This document shows, in pieces, positions 24,244 to 34,178 of a stretch of DNA of 64,000 bases (the stretch's first letter is position 1; every line of letters starts with the position of its first letter). Below the pieces are notes generated by a model. It was not told the DNA's origin. It worked only from the letters and a program-made list of their open reading frames with translations, and ran no database searches. The stretch covers positions 3,472,001 to 3,536,000 of the forward strand of contig NC_026503.1 in NCBI RefSeq assembly GCF_000182925.2, given 5' to 3'. This stretch comes from Neurospora crassa OR74A. Taxonomy: Eukaryota; Ascomycota; Sordariomycetes; Sordariales; Sordariaceae. The position numbers and the translations under genes are program-made.

Positions 24244-24974
24244 GGTTGGGTGTTGGTTTCTACGATTCGGCTTTATGGTTATCGTATGGTACTATCGTCA
24301 AGGAGAGTCGACGTCGATATTTCGATCGCGTCGCAAAGTGGGAATTCGATCGGCCTTTCGGCGCGTGGTGGGAGACGGGGAAGAGTGCAGTCTCGATTGT
24401 GTATCGTGGGGTAGAGACTGGGATTACGGGAGGTTGGATGTGTGTACAGTGGTCGAGAAAGAGATTAGGTGCCGCGGTCTCTCTTTGCTGCGACGAGGTT
24501 GATGTTTTCGGAGAGTGCCCCGTCGGTGGGTTCCTATTTGGATGGATGGAAGGAAAGGGAATTCAAACTTGGAGGAGGAGGTGCGGCCACTCGAAGCTCC
24601 AGCGCAAGCAACTGAACTCGACCGCAAAACTCAAAGTGCAGTCAATCGATGGCCGTTCATGGTTCAGCAACTTTTTTTTCCCCAAGCGGTGGGGTCCGAT
24701 AAGAAAGCTAAACCAACCACATCCCGCCGATAAGACCCCCAGCTTTGGCAGCCAGGGTCCAAAAAGTTTGGAAAATGTTCCTGAGCGGTTCCTCATCTCA
24801 GTGAAGAACAAACAATCGATACCCATCCATCTCCACTCCAGAACACCGCTCGCTCCCGTCTCACTTCAGTCTGTCTTCAGCACACATCGATCAGCCGCCC
24901 ACACTCAGTGTTTCAGGTTCACTTCACATCATCTCACAACCCTCCAACTGCACAGACCATCACCAGCCACCACC
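24244..24974. promoter_or_regulatory. Bidirectional promoter region utp10 / noc3
   Basis: 731 bases between head-to-head start codons of two nucleolar ribosome-assembly genes. A GATGAG core (plus strand CTCATC, 24792-24797) is present, matching part of the yeast PAC box of ribosome-biogenesis promoters; its use here is inference. The noc3 reading frame stays open through this leader from 24246 with no stop. Confidence 0.6.
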
Positions 24975-27005
24975 ATGTCTTCCCATCCTTCCAAGCGGAG
25001 GAAGCTGACCGAGGGAGGCCAGTCCTCGGACGGCGCAGCAACCAGCGACGTCAAAATTCAAAAGCAGTTCTTCAAGAGTGCACAGAGCTGGAACCTCGAG
25101 GAGGACTATGAGAACCGCCCCAGGAAAGGAAAGAAGAAGAAGGAGAAGAAGGTCGCCGATGCCACGAAACTGCCCATCAGAGTTGCCGAGGGAACCTGGG
25201 TGACGCAGGAAGAGGAAGACGCCGAGATTGCGAGCGATGCCGAGTGGTTGGAGAGTGAAGGGGAGGAGGCCCCTGAGGAGGAGGAGGCTCAGCCCGAGCC
25301 AGAAGCACCCAAGATTCCCGAGCGTGAACAGATCAGGAGAGCCCAGGAGGAAATGGCCAAGATCGCAACGCAGCTCAATGAAGACCCAGAGGAGCATCCG
25401 GGTGCTTTCAAGGCGCTCGCCAAGATTGGAGAGTCGGACCTTCTCGCCATCAAGAAGCTCGCCATTGTTGTCCAGATGACCGTCTACAAGGATGTCATTC
25501 CCGGCTACAGGATAAGACCGGCTTCGGAGGATGTTGCCAAAGAGAAGCTGTCCAAGGATGTCAAGCGGCTACGCGTCTATGAACAGGCCATGGTGACCGG
25601 CTACTACCAATACATCAAGACCCTTGCTGCCCTCGCCGGTGGATCGATTCGCGACAAGTCCAAGCAGCCCATTTCCAGCATCGCCCTTACCTGCGCCTGC
25701 ACCCTTTTGAACGCAGTACCGCACTTCAACTTCCGCGGTGAGCTTCTCAAGATTCTCATCAAGAAGCTGAGCTACAGAAATATCGATAAAGACTTTATCA
25801 AGTGCCGGACCGCTCTCGAGACCCTGTTTCACGAGGATGAGGATGGTCAACCCGCCATGGAGGCCATTTCAGTACTCACAAAGATGATGAAGGCTCGTAA
25901 CTACCAGGTTGACGAGAGCATCCTGAACCTGTTCCTCCACCTGCGTTTGCTTAGCGAGTTTTCCGGAAAAGCTTCCAGAGACACGGTGGAGAAGCAGGAC
26001 GATGGGTCGGTCAAGAAGCCGAAGCAGAAGAAGGAGTTCCGCACCAAGCGTGAGCGCAAGCTTCTTAAGGAGCAGAAGGAGGCTGAAAAGGTCATGGCCC
26101 ACGCCGACGCAGCTGTGAGCTACGAGGAGCGAGAGCGGATGCAGTCCGAAACGCTCAAGATGGTTTTCGCCTCGTACTTCCGCATCCTCAAGATGCGTAT
26201 TCCCAACCTCATGGGTGCCTGTCTTGAAGGTCTCGCCAGATACTCCCACCTGATTAACCAGGACTTTTTTGGTGATCTCCTTGAGGCCCTAAAAGACCTG
26301 ATCCGCTACAGTGAAAAGGACGCCAACAAGGAGGACGAGTCGGACGACGAGAACAAGGAAGAGGAAGAGGATGAAGACGACGAGCACGAATTCGTTCGTG
26401 ACACCAGCCGCGAAGCCCTCCTCTGCACCGTCACCGCCTTTGCTCTTCTCGAGGGCCAAGACGCCCATAACGCCCGCTCGGACCTTCACCTCGATCTCTC
26501 CTTCTTCATCACCCACCTCTTCCAGTCCCTCCTCTCTCTCTCCGTTAACCCGGATCTTGAACTCGGCGCCCAGTCGCTCCAGCTCCAAAACAGCGTGCGC
26601 CGCAACAACCGCATCAATTTGCAGACCACCACCGTCCTGCTCGTCAAGTGTCTCAGCGGCATCCTCTTGCCGCCCTGGAACATCCGCTCCGTGGCGCCGC
26701 TCCGTCTGGCCGCCTTCACGAAGCAGCTCATGTCCGGATCGCTCCAGGTGCCGGAGAAGTCAGCCCAGGCGCTTCTCGGCTTGCTCGCCGACGTGCTCCA
26801 CACGCACGGCAGGAAGATCAGCTCGCTCTGGAATACGGAGGAGAGGAAGGGCGACGGCACTTATAAGCCACTTGCGGCGACAGTGGAGGGTAGCAACCCA
26901 TTCGCGTCGACGGTGTGGGAGGGCGAGCTGTTGAGGAGACATTACTGCCCCAAGGTGAGGGAGAGTGTGAAGGAACTGGAGAAGAGCATCAAAAGTATCA
27001 AATAG
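24975..27005 (+). CDS. noc3: Nucleolar complex protein Noc3
   Basis: Single exon, 676 aa (yeast Noc3 is 663). The start ATG at 24975 sits in CACCATG and begins MSSHPSKRRKL; the frame is open much further upstream, but that part has no family similarity and is treated as leader. An N-terminal Lys/Glu-rich region is followed by the NOC3-type block (FKALAKIGESDLLAIKKLA, MTVYKDVIPGYRIRP), then VTGYYQYIKTLAALA and HFNFR-x2-LLKIL. The C-terminal CBF/Mak21-type domain starts around residue 390 (MVFASYFRILK) and carries an acidic insert (about 450-475). Noc3 pairs with Noc2 for 60S pre-ribosome maturation and transport, and in yeast also binds replication origins. Orthology is confident. Confidence 0.96.
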   Translation: MSSHPSKRRKLTEGGQSSDGAATSDVKIQKQFFKSAQSWNLEEDYENRPRKGKKKKEKKVADATKLPIRVAEGTWVTQEEEDAEIASDAEWLESEGEEAPEEEEAQPEPEAPKIPEREQIRRAQEEMAKIATQLNEDPEEHPGAFKALAKIGESDLLAIKKLAIVVQMTVYKDVIPGYRIRPASEDVAKEKLSKDVKRLRVYEQAMVTGYYQYIKTLAALAGGSIRDKSKQPISSIALTCACTLLNAVPHFNFRGELLKILIKKLSYRNIDKDFIKCRTALETLFHEDEDGQPAMEAISVLTKMMKARNYQVDESILNLFLHLRLLSEFSGKASRDTVEKQDDGSVKKPKQKKEFRTKRERKLLKEQKEAEKVMAHADAAVSYEERERMQSETLKMVFASYFRILKMRIPNLMGACLEGLARYSHLINQDFFGDLLEALKDLIRYSEKDANKEDESDDENKEEEEDEDDEHEFVRDTSREALLCTVTAFALLEGQDAHNARSDLHLDLSFFITHLFQSLLSLSVNPDLELGAQSLQLQNSVRRNNRINLQTTTVLLVKCLSGILLPPWNIRSVAPLRLAAFTKQLMSGSLQVPEKSAQALLGLLADVLHTHGRKISSLWNTEERKGDGTYKPLAATVEGSNPFASTVWEGELLRRHYCPKVRESVKELEKSIKSIK

Positions 27006-30000
27006 CTGGTGAAAGGGTGATGTCGGAAGGGATTGTCTTGTTATGTCTACGAGACTCTAGGTGTAGGTTGTTGGAGAGTATACACGTTAGCTTTGGCATA
27101 GAATTATTATTGTTGAAACGATTCTGGATATCTACGAGTTTATGGCTGTGAAAGTGATTTCAATGGCGGCTGGCAGACACAAAGCCACCACCATACCAAC
27201 GGGTACTTTTGTCGACCAAACCCATCATGATCACAGTGGAATGTGGTATTACTTCAGTTTCTTTGGAGATCTAAAAGCAGGCGGTCGCATTTGTTATGTG
27301 ATAACACTTGGAGAATGAGCCTCCTCCACTGCACCTTCCCAAGACATTTCCAACTTTCAGTTGGCCATCAGCTGTTTTCCCTCCTCGACCTCCATTCAGC
27401 CGACCATCCTGACCTTTGCATCATTTTTCTTTTCTTTTCATCTTTTCTATTTTCTGCTCTAGCTCTGTCTCACCGAGTCGGGTCAGACTTGCCGAACCAT
27501 GGCGGCTGTACATTAAACCGAGGCATGTCCGTAGCTTCCCCTCAGCCTCATGCGAGTTTAATTGGTGAGGTGAAAAATCTTTTGCTGTCTGATGACGATC
27601 GTCATATCGATTCATGGAGTGTCTTTCTCATTTCCCTTGTTGGTGTAAGCGTGCGGCTCTCATGTTCCACAACAGCCTTATTTGTGAAACATTGTTAGGC
27701 AATATTCAGCTTGGTTACACAATGCGTCCGTCGGTAGCCCGTTGGTAGCGAGGGAATTTCTTGGACTTTGACAACAGTGAGCACCATATCTATGGTAGAT
27801 CCTAAGCGGCTCGCCAATGGTGTTGTTCTACTAAACCTCTCGACCCGAACTTACTCGTCGACTCTAACCGCCAAGAAGATGATATGTATCGAGGCTCCGA
27901 TATCTCGTACTCAGACCAACCTCGAGATGCCCAAGATGACATGTCATTGCCTGGATAACGGCAGGTTGGGATACTCAATAGTACCATCAAGGCCGCCAAC
28001 ACCTATACCTTGCCGTCATCCCCGGAAAACTCAACCTTCACACCTGAAGGGCATGTAGTCATCATCCCGATAACGACTATGGGCATGAACCTGCAAATCC
28101 TCCAGATTCCCCTTTGCTTCGAACGGCGGCCATGCATACCCTCCTTGCTCTTGCTGGACGTGCACCACAAACCTACAGCGTCTCGAAGTACGTAGGGCTA
28201 TGCGGTCAAGCCGAACCCGAAATCCGTCCGTCCTTTCGCCTTACAGCAACTGCTTCACCGTGTGCTCTGCACGTCCAAGTCCAGACAACAGTGCGCTTTT
28301 CGGTAACCGTCGCATCAAAAGATTTGCGGTTGAATTGAACAAAGGACTGCGGGAGAAGGAGTACTATAACAAGCGTGGTTTTCTGGATGGAATCTCCACC
28401 GGCCGCAAAATTGGTCTCCACTACCAGGGGACAAGGGCACTAACAAACACGTGCAAATTACCGGAAATTGGCCCCTGTGAAGGCTATCACCAGGCTACTT
28501 ACATAACTTGAAGTCATCAAGCTAAGCTGTTAACGGTCGCTAACAAGGCCGCCCAAGGTTGGCTACATCCGCTAGTCTTAAGCGTCACTAACACATCCAT
28601 GGGAAATCGTGCATTTTCCCATCGCTAAGACAATTGGAAAACGGCCTCCCGTCCCGACGTTCCATAGGTTGCTTCCTCCCATGCCCAGGGCATGTCTTTC
28701 CATTGATCATTGACACAGACCATAAGAGGTATAGCTCAGGTCCCAAGGCTCTGGCGCAATCTTGTTGTGTTACACTCTCTGGTAAAATCAGAGGGAACAG
28801 GAACACCGATCCATAATTATTTCACCAGCGATTCCAGAAACAGGGCCTTTCTTCGTCTGAACTGGTCCTTCCTTCTGTACACTACCTTTTCATCCCCTTA
28901 TCGGTTCAGGGAGGGGACTAGAGCGTCGTAATTCGCCTACCCAGATGGCCTGTCGAATCTCCATCTCGACCATTCAGCTCCCTGATGCCGCTGATGGAAT
29001 CCAGGCGCCAGCAGAGTGTAGTATCAAAATCGCAGAAATTATGGTAGATCCGGCTCTGGCAGCTCCACCTTGGCATCCAACTTCCAGGCTTGTTTTCCAC
29101 AGGAAGAAGCTTCTTCCGTCCCAACAGTCGAAGGAAGGTAGCATGGATGGAAGCCAACACTGGGCCAGTGATCGTCAGTCGTCGGTTTCGGATACGCTCT
29201 CCCACTTTTTCCTTTCTTCTTCCATTTCGTCCGTTGCTGCTTATGTCCGTTGACCACCTCGTCAGCATCTTCACCAAGGGGAAAGTCCACCTCGACTCAG
29301 CCGAACCGACAACGTTTCTCGTCGTCAAAAGACATCTGGAACAGAATCGCGTTGCACAGTTTGCAGATTGTGTAATCCATCAGCCTCGTTCCAACGGCTT
29401 ACGTTTCCGCAGCACTACCTAGGTGCACCCGGTTCATGTCCACCGGATCCTTGCTTTGCCTTCTGCGTACATGAGGCTACGCAACATGCCTTTGCCGCCG
29501 CCGAAGACGCCCAGGATCGGTCTAATCTACATACACAGCCTTCATCGGGGCCTGTCTCCTGTTCCTCGTGCAGCCTTCTCGACGTCGAATCGCCAGGAGT
29601 CCGAATCAGATATGAACAAGCCAAGCTCTTTACCTTCACATTAGCTACTTGGAGGCACTTTCCTTTTGACGACTTTGTGGTTGATTCCCTCATTGCCTTC
29701 ATTTTTGCCCCAAAGCCGTTCACATCATTCATCCATTCTTCAGTCCTGTCCCAGCCCCTGTCGATGGATCCCATCCGCGTAGGGGGCCGGAACTTCGTGG
29801 AGCCTTTCTCTTCTCCAATACCCCTCCCGCCTATCCTCTTGCCTCCAACAATGACCCCCGTCCTGGCCTGTTGACTGTGCCCGGCTTTGCCTCATCTCTA
29901 CATCTACCTCTATCTCCGGTAGACTTTTCGTTCTCACTATCGTACTTCTGTCATCTCATCATATTCACCCACATGGGACAAAAAGTGTCCATGTGGCTTC

Positions 30001-30641
30001 CCTTCTCATCTGATATAGTTGTCACAGCTTTCTTCTTGTTTTTCTTGCTAAGCCTTTACCTTCGTCCAATTTTATCTCCCCTTTCCCCTCTTCTTTTTCT
30101 TATACTAATTCGGTCACGCAACGCAGGGACGAGGTGTTGGTTGTCACTCAAGACAGTACGATCTTTGGGACTGTCTTGTGTACCCTACGTGCCATTTACA
30201 CTCTTAACTTGACCAAGGTCTGCCTGAATCTCTTGTGGTTTGGTTCTTATTGGACGTATTCAAATCCTTGGCCTACGTTGAAGAGCTCACTTAGTCTTAC
30301 TTGCATCACGATTATCCGAGTGTTTTCAGATACATTCGAATCCTTTTCTTTTTCTCTTTTTTTTCTTTTTTTATGTGTTTACTTTTTTTCTGATTTGCAC
30401 TACCTACCCGATAGCGCAGCTGGTTCCTGAACCTTGCCAGCTTCCTTTTTCCGTTTGTCACAAATCCTTTTTGGTTTACTGTATTGTATTAGCATCTACA
30501 TATATTTAGGTTATTGCATCAGTGGGCTTTGTCGGATCTTGAAAGTTGGATTCTTGGAGACCGTCAATATCGTTCTTCGACCAAACAGATCGAAAAGGAA
30601 AAGAGAAAAAAAAAAAAAAAAAAAAAAAACAGAAAATAAGG
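27006..30641. other. Intergenic region, 3.6 kb, no supportable gene
   Basis: Open frames (for example 28945-29253, 29368-29874 on +; 28918-29328 on -) are short, overlap each other on both strands and show no family motif or splice structure. T-rich leader-like sequence occupies 29900-30480, suggesting a long promoter and 5' UTR for the protease gene that follows. Confidence 0.55.
30606..30629 (+). repeat. A24 homopolymer 12 nt before a start codon
   Basis: Uninterrupted A run directly upstream of the ATG at 30642; it would lie in the 5' UTR of the aspartyl protease mRNA. Confidence 0.95.
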
Positions 30642-32179
30642 ATGAAGAGAACGACGATATGGGAATGGATCTTGACGGCATCCCTTCTCTCAACAACGGA
30701 AGCCTTCGCCATTCGACAAAAGCAAGATGCAGATACCCCAAAGATGGTCAGTCTGCAGACGGAACGATTGTCAGTCCCAAAACCTGCTGCCCGAGACAAG
30801 CTACAAAGGAGAGGAATGAATGACGTCGCATTAGACAATGTCGTATGATTTACCCTTCTAATACTTTGCTTGAAAATTTGGCTAATACCACGGTTCAGAT
30901 AGGTGGATACTATGTCAATGTGACCATTGGTACACCCGGAAGGAATCTTTCCCTACATCTCGACACAGGCTCAAGTGATACTTGGGTGAATTCTCCCAGT
31001 TCGATTCTTTGTCAAGATGAAGACAAACCATGCGAATACTCCGGCACCTACCTAGCCAATGACTCGTCTACTTATGAGTACATCAGCAATCATTTCGACA
31101 TCAAGTATGTGGATGGGTCTGGCGCCAGAGGGGACTATGCCTCCGATACTTTCACAATCGGCAACACCAAACTGAACCGGCTGCAGTTTGGCATTGGCTA
31201 CTCTTCAACTAACGCGCAGGGACTGCTCGGTATAGGGTACACCCTGAGCGAAGTGCAAACCCGTGCCGGGTTGCCAGCCTATAACAACCTTCCGGCGCAA
31301 ATGGTCGCCGACGGCTTGATCAACTCCAACGCCTACTCCATCTGGCTCAATGACCTCGATGCCCTCACGGGTACCATTCTCTTCGGCGGCGTCGACGCCG
31401 CCAAGTACGAGGGCGACCTGCTCACCCTACCCGTTCAAACCCCAGAAAAGGGCACGTACAAGAACCTCATGGTCACCATGACCGGCCTGTCTCTATCTCA
31501 GTCCCAGTCCTCCTCCAGCGACAAGGGCAACGGTGATGACACCACCCAGATCTCCAAAGACAACCTCGCCCTTGCCGTTCTCTTGGACACCGGCTCAACC
31601 CTCAGTTATCTCCCCAGTGAGCTCGTCAAACCGCTCTACGACGCGATCGGTATCGAATACATAACAGACCCCGACGGCAAAGTAGATGGCTACGCGCCCT
31701 GCCATCTCATGTCCTCGTCGCAATCCGTCATGTTCTCCTTCTCCTCCCCGCTTCAGATTGCCGTGCCCATGAACGAGCTCATCGTCAACCGGACCTTCCA
31801 CGGAAAACTCCCACGCATGCCGGACGGCGTCACAGACGCCTGCATCTTTGGCATCCAAGAACGTAATGGCACGGGAGCAAACACCTTGGGCGACACGTTC
31901 CTGCGCAGCGCGTATGTTGTGTTTGATTTGGACAACAACGAGATCTCGATGGCGCAGACGAGGTTTAATGCCACGGCGACGGACCTGAAGGAGATTAAGA
32001 AGGGCAAAGGTGGGGTGCCGGGCGCGAAGGCGGTGGAAAATCCTGTGGAGGCCACGAGCGGCCTGTCTGGTAATGAAGGGGGGATATATGTGAATGGGGC
32101 GGCGTGTGAATTGAATGTGGGTATGGGAATGGCTTGGGGTTTGTTGGTTGGTGCTACGATGGTGGTTTTGGGGTTGTGA
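30642..32179 (+). CDS. Yapsin-like GPI-anchored aspartyl protease
   Basis: Exons 30642-30842 and 30899-32179 give 493 aa. The 56-nt intron (GTATGA...TTCAG, GCTAATA branch) joins LDNV to IGGYYVNVTIGTP in frame. There is a signal peptide (MKRTTIWEWILTASLLSTTEAFA), then a short propeptide ending in the Kex2-type site LQRR (about 54-57). The two pepsin-family catalytic motifs are DTGSS (Asp 89) and DTGST (Asp 297), with YVDGSGARGDY as flap-adjacent sequence. Ser-rich loops and several N-glycosylation sequons are present. The C-terminus has a small-residue stretch then a hydrophobic tail (GMAWGLLVGATMVVLGL), fitting GPI attachment. A role in cell-surface protein processing or wall maintenance is inferred from yeast yapsins; substrate unknown. 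Confidence 0.93.
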
Positions 32180-33403
32180 GGTGGCGATGGATGGACAAAA
32201 GGAAGAAGAAAAAAAACAAGGAAGAAAATACAAGGAAAAGGGAGGGAAGGAAGGGAAAAGCGAATTGGCTGAAAAGTTTCAAATTCTTTATTTTTTGCAT
32301 AAATCTTGCGATTACATAGGAACAGCCTTTGGGCTTTGCCTGTTTTGTATTATATATTAGAATATCTACTTCCAGTGCATTTTGTCCGTCGTGGTATGAG
32401 TGGGACTGCTCGTTGAATATAACTTGAAGTGCGTGTCCTCTCCGGTCGATCTGATCCAGATGAATATATAATTGGAGAGATTTACTAGGAAAACACATTG
32501 GGCATTCACAGCACCTCAAGGATAATAATAGTGGTAGTATCGAAAAAGTCAAGATGAAAGTATACTCACTGGCCGACCCGTACATATTGTAATCCATTTG
32601 CGCAACTTGATGGTTATTTCTTGTTCCCTTGACACTAGGGTAAGCAAGCGAGCTGATGGTGCTTCCTCAGGTCATTCCAAATTACATTTCCTCTAATTTG
32701 CCATTTCACATAACATAACCAGAATTAAACCGACCCGCACCATACATAACACGTCCGTGTATCTTTTTCAACATACATCATCAATTCCGTGTGGCTTTGT
32801 TTCCAAACACCATTTCCAGCTGGATACTATGTAGTGTCCTCCAAATCATTCGTGTACACACCAGATATACCCTCCAAGCCTCTCGTACAAATACAAATAC
32901 CATCATCGTCAGGATCTTGCTGGCTGGCTTGTCGGAGTGGAGAAGTTGTTGTATGTCTCCTCCATATGTTGTACCAGAGTAGTTATCATCATGGCCAGCT
33001 TCTTGATAGCGATGGTACATATACTCTTTATTTGAGGGTCTGAGACTCGTTTTTTGGTCTCTCGTTGTGGTTCTTTGTCGTTTGTGTTGTTTTTGATCGT
33101 CCGTTGACGGGCAGTCTTCTTTTCTTGAGTTCGAGAGAGTCTTGAACACGACGACGACAATAATAACGAAGAATACCTATGAAGACCATGACAGACCACT
33201 TTAATAATGCAACGGATCGTCTTCGTGCAAGCATGGGCGCCAGCTGTTGCCGTGTGTTAGTTTCACGTTTACGAATACCATGACAGGCCGAAGAAAAAAA
33301 GAAAAAAAGAAAGAGAGAGGGGGTGAAAGGGTAAAAGAATAAAGGAGGGGAGAAGAAAAGAACTAAAAAGAGAAAAACAAAAGGAGAGATAGACAGGAAC
33401 TCA
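32180..33403. other. Convergent intergenic region, 1.2 kb
   Basis: 3' flanks of the protease gene (+) and the CFEM-like gene (-). A-rich near 32200-32250; purine-rich near 33290-33390. No gene is supported. Confidence 0.6.
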
Positions 33404-33855
33404 CTAAACCTCCGGCGTCCCATCATCACAAGCCTCCCGACAACACTCATCACTCGCCGCCTCAATCACCGCCCTCACCTCGGGCCGGCACGTGCACTCG
33501 ATATCCAACGAATCTTCGCAATCTGTATTCAGCTCCACCGCCTTTTTCATGCAAGGTTGCGCACAAGCCGCAAGCACTCCCGGGATCTCGTTGTCTGTGC
33601 CCATGGGAAAGTTGTCTGTGCCCATGGGAAACGGGAGGACGTCGTCTAGACGCACCGTCTGGATCGGTTGGCCGTGGACGTTGACGTTCTTGGAGATCCG
33701 AGATTCTGGGACGTCGTCGCCGAAATGCGGAAAGCCGTCATTGTCGAGGCGGTCTTTGGGGTTTTGGCGGCGATGGATATGGAGGGCCCGTGGGGAGCTG
33801 GTCTGGGTGGGGTAAGCGGGTGATGAGGACTTTGAGTGCCGAGGTGGTATTGGAA

Positions 33856-33900
<45 letters not shown>

Positions 33901-34178
33901 GCAGCGATAGTAGGGGAGGCAAGGAGGACATGGCTGTGCTGGACGTGGGCGATGCGGTCGAAGAAGAATTCGGGTCCTTCAGAGGGCTTGATGTCATCCT
34001 CGGTGTTGTTGTTGTTGTTGGGAGTAGTGATACATTCAAAAAAGAGGCAGGGAAAGAATAAGGAGACTAGAGAGGCAGTCAACAAAACTGAGAATAAGAA
34101 ACCCCAGAGCATGAAACAAGGGGAGACTCGAGAAAGGCGGGGGAAGAAGCGGATCTTGACGGGGCGTATGAAGGCCAT
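33404..34178 (-). CDS. CFEM-like cysteine-rich secreted/membrane protein; exon structure unresolved
   Basis: Two overlapping minus-strand frames appear to belong to one gene. The upstream frame starts at 34178 in good context (AAAAATGGCC) and encodes a basic N-terminus plus a strong hydrophobic segment (CFMLWGFLFSVLLTASLVSL), a signal peptide or anchor. The downstream frame ends at 33404 and carries eight cysteines in the order C-x3-C-x10-C-x7-C-x1-C-x14-C-C-x3-C (AACAQPCMKK to ECCREACDD), close to the fungal CFEM pattern, preceded by a dibasic RRQ site. A frame change is needed somewhere in about 33740-34065. One possible intron is GTATCA near 34033 to CACAG about 100 nt on, but it lacks a convincing branch point. 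A Thr-or-Arg-encoding trinucleotide tract lies in the linker. A likely 5' UTR intron starts with GTAAGT near 34316. CFEM proteins are surface or heme-binding proteins; function here is inferred. Confidence 0.55.
33590..33631 (-). repeat. Two perfect tandem 21-bp units within the CFEM-like coding region
   Basis: Copies at 33590-33610 and 33611-33631 are identical. The unit encodes FPMGTDN twice, just before the cysteine domain. The length is a multiple of three, so the frame is kept. Confidence 0.95.
33856..33897 (-). repeat. (GTC)14 trinucleotide repeat
   Basis: Fourteen perfect GTC units on the plus strand; on the minus strand it encodes poly-Thr or poly-Arg depending on frame in the CFEM-like gene. 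Confidence 0.95.

Noticed and set aside
29368-29874. 168-aa plus-strand frame upstream of the protease gene
   Set aside because: Overlaps frames on the other strand, no domain or splice support, and lies in leader-like sequence.
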